From positions 7,380,501-7,444,500 of the forward strand of contig OU015660.1 in assembly GCA_907165275.2 (NCBI GenBank): a DNA stretch of 64,000 nucleotides, in the 5' to 3' direction. Within the stretch, counting starts at the first letter, position 1. Each line of letters begins with the position of its first letter. A model generated the notes under the pieces. That model made no database searches and was not told the origin of the DNA. It was given only the letters and a program-made list of their open reading frames with translations. Source of the DNA: Zygaena filipendulae. Lineage: Eukaryota > Arthropoda > Insecta > Lepidoptera > Zygaenidae. The translations under genes and the position numbers were made by a program. Positions 54,418 through 64,000 of the stretch are shown here, in pieces.

Positions 54418-55148
54418 CTGTAAGAAAATAATGAGTATTGAGATTAAAGACCTTTAAAGAATAAAATCCTATCTATCTTTCAAAAACAAACTATTGTATT
54501 TGACTGATTAGTTTCTTTTGTGGTCCTCTTTAGGTCCTCTTAATTAATTTCGCACGAATTTAGGGATGATTATAATATAATTATCATTTGCTTCAACATG
54601 TTGAAATCAACAAAGAAGAGCCTTTATAATAACAATATTATGAATAAAAGTAAGGATTTATCAAGTATTTTTTATACCCGCCCCGAGCTATCTTTTAAAT
54701 AATTTCCATGTTCTTTGTGAGTCCTCAACTTTATATTATTGCGTTCGAATAAAAAAAAATCAAAGCAATAGAATAATGTTAAAAGAAATATAAAGTAAAA
54801 GAAACGGAGGTTCGTTAAAAATTTTCACCAGGCGTCAATACGAACACCCACAATAATATCTCCTTCCGGGAAATAACAAGGAGATCAACAAAGGACCTTT
54901 GCTTAGAGGAAATGAGGCCTGATACCAATGTTTATAATTCGAATTTTATTGAAACGGATGGGTTGAAGGACATTTCAATGTTTCCACAAATAACGAATTT
55001 ATTTAGGTAGGTATTATAATAAAAAGGAACTGATGTGACATTAAAGCTTGGCTTTTAAACAATATGGAAAATATGGAAAATATTTATACACTTTATTTGT
55101 TTTATTGGTAAAGACATCGCAGTCAAATCTTTTATTTGAATATGTTTT

Positions 55149-55672
55149 ACTGGCTGTTCTTCGCGGTTTCACCTGCGGAAACTTTGGAGATCCTTTAGGA
55201 ATTTCGGTATAAAAAGTACCCTATCACCTATTCCGTACCCCTGAAAACTTATTATATTAATAGCTGTGCCCCGCGGATTCACTCGCGGTAATTTTGGAGT
55301 TTCCGCTGGAATTCCGGGATAAAAAGTATCCTATGTCCTTCTCTGTACTCCTGTCAACGTGCATGCCAAATTTCATCCAAATCCGTTTTGCCGTTTTTTC
55401 GTGATTGAGTAACAAAAATCCAAACATCCACACTTTCACATTTATAATATTAGTAGGATACATTTAATGAGATTTCACCTGCGTTAATTTCGGAGTTCCA
55501 GCGGTCTCTGTCCCAGCGGCGGTTCTGGGACAAAAAGTGACCTATGTCCTTCTCTGTACCTCTGATAACGTCTTTACAAAATGTCATTATAGGCGGTTGA
55601 GCCGTTGAGGCGGAAAGCGTAACAGACAGACAGACAGACAGAGTTACTTTTGCATTTATAATATTAATAGCG
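55149..55672 (+). repeat. Array of three SINE-like elements, same orientation
   Basis: A 3'-truncated copy (55149-55245), a full copy (55259-55460) and a divergent copy of another subfamily with (ACAG)n (55470-55672) follow one another with gaps of about 10 bp. A further head-like trace (GCTGTTTCCCGCGGTACCAC) follows at 55772. Confidence 0.8.
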
Positions 55673-57264
55673 ATTAATATTAATAGTAGTAGTTACAAAT
55701 TTGTCTACTGCCACGAATTTTATTTCAATGTTTTAAGTGTTTTTCCTAGACTTTATACTATATGTATACAAGCTGTTTCCCGCGGTACCACTCGCATCAC
55801 GACCTTTTAATATTTTGCATTTCCAAAAACCTCTTGTTTGCCAACATTCAAATGAAAGCATTATGGAAAATTATAAGTTACTGCAGCACCCAGTTGTTTG
55901 GGCTATGCGTTGTTTGTCAGTCAATAAGGATTTGGATAAAATTTGGCATAAATATACGTACTTTTACCCCAGTACAGTGAGTTCTCGAGGAAGTTAGAGA
56001 ATTTCTTGAAGATGACGTCACGGAGAAAAGTAGTTACTAGTTGTATATAATTATGCCGAGATTCAGTTGTGCTTTGAGCAAACTCAATACTCTTCAGGTA
56101 TGTCCAAACTTCATGTCTAGGGGCGGTACAATCCGCTCATATCCGACGAACGAACCACCAGTTTCGGATTCGTAGACTAACCGAAGGCATCGGAAGTTAG
56201 CCAGGCATTATTGACAGGTTGGCCGCTAAAGCTTACATAGCACTTTATGAACTTTGAAACATCAGGCCTTACAAAATAGTGAACATGCATTTTCTACAAA
56301 AGGATTTTAAAGGTGAGGCGACAAAAAATATGCAACTTTTGATATGAATATGAAAAAAATACAAACTTTTTTTTATAATAAACTATTTACCGATGCAAAT
56401 AAGTACCTATAAACATTATAAAAACTAGAATAGAACCTCGAAGATTTAATAACATGTATGTACCTATATTTAAAACCAAAACGCATCACGCACAAAATTA
56501 TGAAAAGAAGGCTTGATTTACAACTGATTTGATATCATAAAACAGGATTTGTTTTAAACGAACGGACATAAAGTACTGAAGGACGCGGATAGACTACGTT
56601 ATTGAGAGAAGCACAAACTTTTTAAAAATAAATTGCCAAATAAATCAATTTTGAAAGTCCTCAGGTAAACTAATTTATTTATTCAAATCAAAATCAAGAC
56701 ACTTAAAAAAATAAACAACTTTAAAAGACTTCAACTTTATCAATACTTTCCTATATGAGTAGGCTAAAACTATTTATAGGATCTTACTTGTTTGGTCACA
56801 GTTATCGTTTTAATTACGGTTGAAAAAATAAGAACTGCTCAAATATAATCCAATATTGTTGTGCCAGACGCGTTCCTTCTATACGTGTTTAGTGCCTTGA
56901 TTAATCTGGTTTTCTCAGCTCGGATTCGTTTTATCTAGGTATACAACGATCAATAAACATTGACCAAGGAATACGTAAATATCTCGCGTGGGGATGGCCC
57001 CTGGGGAACTAATTGCAACCCCGGCGCTATTGATGGCACACTACATACCTCGGGATCAATGTAAATTATCCCTCGATCCGCAGAATGTGATCATCATGAA
57101 TCTCACCAGAATGTTTTATCCGTTCGACTTCTGACCGTCGAAGAAAAAGGTGATTAAGAATCTACGTAATTACGTACGATTAGTGAAGTAAATTGTACAA
57201 TACACCCAATCGACACTACGACCTACTTACACAAATCTTCTAATACAGGTAGGTAGGTACAAAA

Positions 57265-57428
57265 ATTAATTTCTGTTCGTTTGTCTCGCTAAAACAAGAG
57301 AATGACTCGACCGATGTGAATAGTTCTTTTTTTGTTGAGTTTGCAATTATCAGGAGATGGTTTATACTAAAGAAAATTGGAAGTTCCTGCGGGAATTCCG
57401 AAACTCACGTGGGTGAAACCGCTAGTCA
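57265..57428 (-). mobile_element. SINE-like element, third subfamily
   Basis: TGTTCGTTTGTCTCGCTAAA, GACTCGACCGATGTGAATAG, GCAATTATCAGGAGATGG and ACTCACGTGGGTGAAACCGC match the copy at 7600-7784. The head end is truncated at CTAGT. Confidence 0.75.
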
Positions 57429-58621
57429 AATATAGAGATGAATTATAGCAGATGCTGGCAATTCTAATGCAGCCGCAAGTACCTAATAATATAATTTTTA
57501 ATATATTATTGGGTGGAACTGCCCAGCACTATATACTGTTCATTTCTAGGTGGGTCTATGGTTGTTAAGATTTAATTAAATAAGTAAAGATAATTATTAT
57601 TATTATTACCTAGCTAAGTTGTTAGTTAGATAACATAGATATACAATTATTATTAATAGTAAGATGAACTGTTTATAGGTTAACGAGATATATACATATA
57701 ATATATAAAAGTCATATTATATATTTGTGAATAAATAAATATAAAAAAAGTCTTGGAACGATTAACGAGGCTCGATATTGCAGGACCAACTTTCGTAGTT
57801 CTAAGAAGAGCCTTTGTTCAGTTGTGGCCGTACGTTAGGTTAACATGTAGAATAATTACCTTGATACGTATACGTCACACAAAATTCCTCAAAAGAATCT
57901 TCTAAAGAAATCTTCAATGTATTACAACAAAGAATATCTTATGTGTTTATCTTAGGTACTTCATCGTACTTCATCTTATTCTGTTTCAAATATAACCCTT
58001 TCTTTTCACTTGAGTTTATAACGGCTTAAAGGGATGCTTTATCTTTTTATTTTTAATATCTTTGTCAAGAACCTACTTTACGCTTACATATACAGCCGTA
58101 GATAGTTATAATTTCATCGTAATATTTATTTTCAAAGTTCTTCAAACATCCTGATCAGCATTTTTGCGATTTAATTATACAAAAAAACTCCACCTACATC
58201 GTGGAAGTTGCGAATTGTTAGACTGAAAAGGTTTGTTTCATTAACCGTTAACATTGGGTTTATCTATGTATTTATACATATACATTCTAATAAATTTCTA
58301 CAAAGCTAACCTTAATAAATCCGGTTCGGATCAGATTCTCGAGTCGCCATAAATTGTTGAATAAATCGTTCGAACGCCGCGTAGATTTGGAGTTACGTCG
58401 CGAGTACCTACTGGTGTCATATTGTGATTTTGCTGAAATGCTTTCTTAAGGAGGCGTAGACAACAGAATAGCTTTCAAGCACGTTTCTATAAGTAGAGTA
58501 TTGAAGGGAATAATAACCTGTAACTGATAACACATAGGTACCTATCTCAACTCATGTTTTATGTGTATATTTTGTATTATTTTATGATTCATGTTCCACC
58601 TATATATACTAAATCAACATA

Positions 58622-58742
58622 TAAATTTTCTGTATTTGTCAGGAAGAGATCGCTAGTAAAGCGATAAGACCGCCTTTTGTATGCCTTTAGTTAGAAGTGT
58701 TTTTTAACACATTGTAACATTATTTTGGTGTACAATAAAGTG
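58622..58742 (+). mobile_element. LINE 3' UTR ending in TTCTA-type tail
   Basis: It contains AAGAGATCGCTAGTAAAGCG, ATAAGACCGCCTTTTGTATG and GGTGTACAATAAAGTG and then passes directly into TATTC repeats. Insect LINEs of this type end in short repeated tails. The tail here has grown into the large array that follows. Confidence 0.7.
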
Positions 58743-59821
58743 TATTCTATTCTATTCTATTCTGTTCTGTTCTGTTCTGTTCTGTTCTGTTCTGTTCTGT
58801 TCTGTTCTGTTCTGTTCTGTTCTGTTCTGTTCTGTTCTGTTCTGTTCTGTTCTGTTCTGTTCTGTTCTGTTCTGTTCTGTTCTGTTCTGTTCTGTTCTGT
58901 TCTGTTCTGTTCTGTTCTGTTCTGTTCTGTTCTGTTCTGTTCTGTTCTGTTCTGTTCTGTTCTGTTCTGTTCTGTTCTGTTCTGTTCTGTTCTGTTCTGT
59001 TCTGTTCTGTTCTGTTCTGTTCTGTTCTGTTCTGTTCTGTTCTGTTCTGTTCTGTTCTGTTCTGTTCTGTTCTGTTCTGTTCTGTTCTGTTCTGTTCTGT
59101 TCTGTTCTGTTCTGTTCTGTTCTGTTCTGTTCTGTTCTGTTCTGTTCTGTTCTGTTCTGTTCTGTTCTGTTCTGTTCTGTTCTGTTCTGTTCTATTCTAT
59201 TCTATTCTATTCTATTCTATTCTATTCTATTCTATTCTATTCTATTCTATTCTATTCTATTCTATTCTATTCTATTCTATTCTATTCTATTCTATTCTAT
59301 TCTATTCTATTCTATTCTATTCTATTCTATTCTATTCTATTCTATTCTATTCTATTCTATTCTATTCTATTCTATTCTATTCTATTCTATTCTATTCTAT
59401 TCTATTCTATTCTATTCTATTCTATTCTATTCATTCTATTCTATTCTATTCTATTCTATTCTATTCTATTCTATTCTATTCTATTCTATTCTATTCTATT
59501 CTATTCTATTCTATTCTATTCTATTCTATTCTATTCTATTCTATTCTATTCTATTCTATTCTATTCTATTCTATTCTATTCTATTCTATTCTATTCTATT
59601 CTATTCTATTCTATTCTATTCTATTCTATTCTATTCTATTCTATTCTATTCTATTCTATTCTATTCTATTCTATTCTATTCTATTCTATTCTATTCTATT
59701 CTATTCTATTCTATTCTATTCTATTCTATTCTATTCTATTCTATTCTATTCTATTCTATTCTATTCTATTCTATTCTATTCTATTCTATTCTATTCTATT
59801 CTATTCTATTCTATTCTATTC
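58743..59821 (+). repeat. Pentanucleotide array (TATTC)4(TGTTC)86(TATTC)125, 1.08 kb
   Basis: Counting units gives four TATTC, then 86 uninterrupted TGTTC (58763-59192), then 48 TATTC. One 4-nt unit, ATTC, follows at 59433, then 77 TATTC to 59821. The two variants do not mix. The array continues a LINE tail. It is open in one frame as a periodic FCSVL/FYSIL peptide, which is not a gene. Confidence 0.97.
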
Positions 59822-61627
59822 TATCTTTTTGCTTAGCTTAGATTTCTGAAAACATTGGTGTGTATTATGCGGTCCGTATGTAATTGGTATTTAGCACCGT
59901 TCTGAACATTTATGAAAGGAAACAAAATCTTACTAACCTTGACTCACTTATTACCCACTGTAGTCTATAATTTGCTGACTAAATTTCTTCGATTGCTTTG
60001 GACAGCAACTAAAATATGGTTTTAGGAGCTTCTGAATGGAAATTTACATACCTTTATCAACTAAAATAACTGTAAGCATATGAATATTTTCTCTTGCTCT
60101 ATCGTTCACTGAATATAATGTACGCAAACATCGGTTTACCCTTGATTGTTTCTGCGATTGGATGTTTAAAATACGATTTATTATTTTTCTACCTGATATG
60201 TAAATTTCCTCAATTCTAAATGTTTTATTTTGCCATTACTGGCAATTTTCAGGCTAAAGATACAATTTTTTTAGAGTTTTGTGTCTGAAAAGGCAAAACG
60301 AAACCCTTAAAAACACTGTCATATCTTTCTGTCACAGAGAATAGACTAAGTAACGTTAAAAATTTTAAAATTTGAGATTTAGATGATACACACTTAATAC
60401 AAAGCTATTCATTACTGGATAATTCATTTTAGATTATAAATTTGGCCGGTTTGATACCAATTAAAACGTTAAATTAACGTATTAGGTATCATTTAAAACT
60501 ATAAAATTTTTAAAAACATCAACCTGATTCACAGTGCAGTTGACGCTGTGTTAACACAGAGATATCATCAAATTTTATTTAATTAATATTGGTGGCTGCT
60601 AGAATTATAATTCATAATGTTAGACACATTGTAATGTTAATAGGTGACTGCGATGACGTATAATATCTACTGCGTCCCCTGGGCTGCTGGTGACTGGTCG
60701 CCTCCGGCAGCGGTCTGACCGCAACACGAGCCCCTATTCCAAATTTGTTTTTTTTTTTTATATTCCACATTTATCACCGTTTACTATCAAGTGAGCCGTG
60801 AGATTATCAATGTTAAATCAATCGCCAAAAATATTTTATTTATGTTCCTTAATAATGAGATACATTTCAATTTAAGATTCAATAGATATACGATTATTAC
60901 CTAAAACAGGAAAAGGTTTGTGGAAAATTTGAACCGATTGAAAAAATCACTGATGGAGATAAAACCTACAGTAAAATAGGATACCTACTTTTTATCTTGA
61001 AACGAGTTTCTAAAGCAGTCATGAAATTCATGTGGTTATCAAAAACAGCTTTTACTTAAATTTTAACGAATAATTAAAGAGCTGGAATTGTTTAAATTAC
61101 TGAAAAATAAAATCTTTTCAGATGGCACTTTACTGTTTTATAATTAATCAGTCAATAATTAAACTCTACATCTTTCACTCTAATTCTACTTTTAAATCAA
61201 TAAGAAATTAAACTCTAAATAAATTAAATTTCACATCATAAATTTTCGTAGCACTAACACTGTCTACGTTACCGATGCTACGAGTGTTGTGTACATGTTC
61301 TACGGCCGGGAGTTGAGAGGCACGTAGGCCGGCCGAGGCGACTACGCGGCTATAGGATAAAGAAAGTGAAAACCTAATTGAGAACTACAAGTTATGCGTT
61401 AAAGTACTTATTCTTCAAGCTATATTTGGCTCAAACATCATACATCAATATCACAAGATCATACATCAATATATTTATATTGTGTTTCGGAATAACGTTT
61501 CTGCTAACATAGCGGGTGTGTTGCTTGGTGCGGTGCATCCCACTGGCTCCACGCAGTCCGTGACAACCCGTCATATACCAACATTATTCATTACTACAGT
61601 TTTCCACGTGTCGTTGACATCCTGACC

Positions 61628-62680
61628 TGGGTATCTACTCTCTTTCTCCGAAACGAACCTTCGCTAACGAACGAAATTTAAACGAAGTTTCGTATCTGAC
61701 CTTACTCTATATCATTTTCGAACACAAGCGAGAAATTCGAATCCATAAACAATTTCCGTGAACGAATGGAATGAACAATAACTGATAACCGACTAAATTC
61801 AGTTGTATACTATTAACGAACGTTGTTTATAGTAACGTATGACAACCATTATTTTCGTATTATCACAATACGGTCCATGATATAAACGATTAAATTAAGT
61901 TGTATACAACGAACGGTGTTTATAGTAACGCGAACGTAACCACCAGACTTATCCGTATTATCACAATACTGTCAGTCGTCACTTGTAAATATTTTTGTTG
62001 CATTCTTTGAAAGTTTCAATAATTTTAAGTTTGTTTTTCATAGTTTCTCAAGTGAAGTGATATTTAAAGGTTTCAAGTGCTTTTTTCGATAGCTACGATG
62101 CAAACACATTACACATTCTTTATGAAAGTGTCAAGTCGCAGTCTTCATTTGGATATCGTTTTGTCTAATTTGCTTTTGTGTTGAAAAAGAGTAACATGCA
62201 TTGAAGTATTAAAGAAATACCTAAAATCGAGATTGTTTTTTTAATATTTGTTCCCATTTTACAAAAATAGGTTGGTGAAAAAATAAAACTTAACTAAATG
62301 TATGATAAAATAATATTTTAATCTACTAATATAAGCACTTGTGAATGTCAATTGGATGAGGTACTAAAATTTTTTATATTTTGAGTATAAGTGCCATAAA
62401 TTTGGATGAATTTTTATCAAAATCAACTAAAACGAAAATGAAAAGGTAACACTTTTGGTTTCGTTAATTTAAGGTTAAAATTTCGAACAGTCATCTGTCA
62501 AACTTTAATTTTCGTTCGTAACTTTATTAGATTAGAGTAGGTTTAGAGAATTTAAACGTCAGTAAACGAAGTTACAACGAAATTTCAACGAAATTTCGAA
62601 ACTAACAGAACCATGGTAAGGAACGAACGAAATTTAAACGAAATTTTGTTTTTCGTTGAATTAGAGTAGACCCCCTGATG
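61628..62680. mobile_element. Probable 1-kb nonautonomous element rich in AACGAAATTT motifs
   Basis: The left end (GGTATCTACTCTCTTTCTCC, then CGAACGAAATTTAAACGAAG) and right end (CGAACGAAATTTAAACGAAA, then GAATTAGAGTAGACCCCC) contain complementary terminal TCTACTCT/AGAGTAGA, with the AACGAAATTT motif near both. A tandem duplication of about 108 bp sits inside (about 61795-61985). No coding. The exact ends and target site are not resolved. Confidence 0.45.
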
Positions 62681-62829
62681 ATAAATACGTTCCGTTTACT
62701 TGACGCGTTGACGAAGACATTTTTAAGTATTTTTTTTATAATTAAAGTTATTCTTTTTAACGAAGTGAACCATTCAAATTAAAATTTAAGAATAGGTATC
62801 TGTTAAAATAGTAGTAGTTAAATTTTTCA

Positions 62830-63140
62830 TCTATACTATAATAAAAGACTAGAATCCGCGATTCTGTACATTGAATATTTTTACCTAAAATTAAGAGGGG
62901 CAATAAAAGAAGAGTAACCAAGCCCAAAAAAAAGTTTTTAAAATTCTTTTCTGTCTGTCTGTCTGTCTGTTCGCGATAATCTCCGTATCTACTGAACCGA
63001 TTTTCATGCGGTCTTCACAGGTAGATTAAGCTTAGCCTGGAGCTACAAGGCTTTGTTTCATTGAAATCGGATGTCGGGAAAAAAAGTTGTTGTATAAAAA
63101 CCTTTCATGCGGGTGAAACCGCGGGGTACTGCTAGTTTTA
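62830..63140 (-). mobile_element. SINE-like element, longer form, reverse orientation
   Basis: It starts with TATACTATAATAAAAGACTA, contains (CTGT)n and CCGATTTTCATGCGGTCTTC, and ends in GGGTGAAACCGCGGGGTACT and GCTAG. At 310 bp it is longer than the standard copies. Confidence 0.75.
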
Positions 63141-64000
63141 TAATATTTATTTATTTAATAAAAGGCATGACTAAGCGGATGCCTATTATGGGGTAATATT
63201 GTGATATCAACATTGAGAGAGATTAGCGTGGTCTAAATTTATAATTTAGGTTTGACAATTTCAACAGAAATAGATATTTTTTTAGTAGGCAAATAATAAT
63301 AGAAAATACCTAAGGTATAATAAAAAGGAGGTTCCAATTATATAAATAACAGAGGATAAATAGAATAAGTGAAGTGAAAGAAAATATTTTCAGTCCTTTT
63401 CGACTGTTTTACGAACTACAGAGTCACGCAATAAATTGAGTTGATACTAGATAGATATCAGTTTAACAGAGAATGTGTTACTAATGCTGTTAGTATCAAA
63501 TATGCAATTACTGAACTTAATTATTATCTAATGAAAGGTTCCCAAAGCGGCCTCGATTCCTACACTCAATTAATGAACCGATGTAATTGCGGATTTGTGT
63601 CCTCTTATGGTACTTATGTAGAAAATTATCACAGACATAAATGAGAGTGGATAGTCGAGTTGACAAAATTGTATAAATATTAGGTAGGTATACCTAATGC
63701 CATAGTTTTGTCGTAATGGTATCGCAATCAAAAATTTGTGAAGGCATCAATTTCAATAAGAATTATTAAAAAAATATTTATTTGGTTATAAACAAGTAGT
63801 TGTTGATCGTTTTTAATTTACAATTAACTTCCACTTTAAAATATGCGTATTAACCCATAATGATGACATTAGGAACGGCGGTTTCAAGAACCAACCTACG
63901 TAGTCTATTCTATATAATATTATATCTGTGGGTACTGCAAAGGTATTTATGTTATCAGGAATACTTAGTGGTTTTATTACTTAACTAATCAATATTGATT

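Larger units (their letters stand above)
54418..64000. other. Upstream region of the Ig gene: 5' UTR intron and/or intergenic
   Basis: Outside the repeats listed, 55680-57250, 57430-58620, 59830-61620, 62690-62825 and 63145-64000 show no convincing coding exon. GC-richer noncoding patches at 56970-57130, 60650-60735 and 61255-61365 are the best places to look for a leader exon, promoter or conserved element, but nothing decides between them. Confidence 0.45.

Noticed and set aside
58725..59849. 374-codon open frame of FCSVL/FYSIL repeats
   Set aside because: It is the pentanucleotide array read in one frame; five-base periodicity with no stop codon guarantees an open frame. No start context or homologous protein.
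1..64000. CRISPR array, operon or phage-like system
   Set aside because: Direct repeats here are SINEs, LTRs or microsatellites; gene structure with introns and the repeat families are those of an insect nuclear genome.

Overview
This window is animal nuclear DNA, almost certainly from a moth or butterfly (Lepidoptera). It is AT-rich and intron-rich. It carries many short interspersed elements whose heads (TAGCTGTGCCCCGCGGTTTC) are typical of lepidopteran genomes, tRNA-derived SINEs, LINE 3' ends with lepidopteran-type tails, and TACCTACCTA-type low complexity. Nothing bacterial or viral in organisation is present. The species cannot be named from the sequence.

The only host protein-coding gene I can support lies on the minus strand, from the ATG at 54398 to the stop at 19116. 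Eight coding exons with GT/AG borders join into one 395-residue reading frame: a signal peptide, three immunoglobulin domains and a short hydrophobic C-terminus. It belongs to the DIP (Dpr-interacting protein)/lachesin-like family of insect neuronal cell-surface proteins. Intron phases are 1,0,0,1,1,1,1 and agree at every junction. The intron between coding exons 4 and 5 is 22.9 kb. The first coding exon has its own splice acceptor, so at least one 5' untranslated exon and the promoter lie further right, possibly outside the window.

Layout: 1-19 kb (downstream of the gene) holds a 5'-truncated LINE at 4.3-5.8 kb, further LINE tails, several terminal-inverted-repeat elements and many SINE-like copies. 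19-22 kb holds coding exons 8 to 5. 22-45 kb is the giant intron, with a very young, internally deleted Ty3/gypsy retrotransposon (26,038-28,404; two apparently identical 420-bp LTRs, 4-bp target duplication), a pogo-like transposon that keeps only the DNA-binding part of its transposase, a long-palindrome MITE and several hairpins. 45-54 kb holds coding exons 4 to 1 and SINE-rich introns. 54-64 kb (upstream) has a SINE array, a 1.08-kb pentanucleotide array seeded at a LINE tail, and a probable 1-kb nonautonomous element.

The most interesting structure not explained by ordinary genes is a set of four noncoding modules at 9.4, 10.3, 13.1 and 16.1 kb. They have recognisable partners inside the giant intron at 31.2, 38.2, 28.9 and 32.9 kb. 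They may be duplicated regulatory sequence or an unrecognised old repeat family. All gene and element calls come from reading the sequence. No database search was run.
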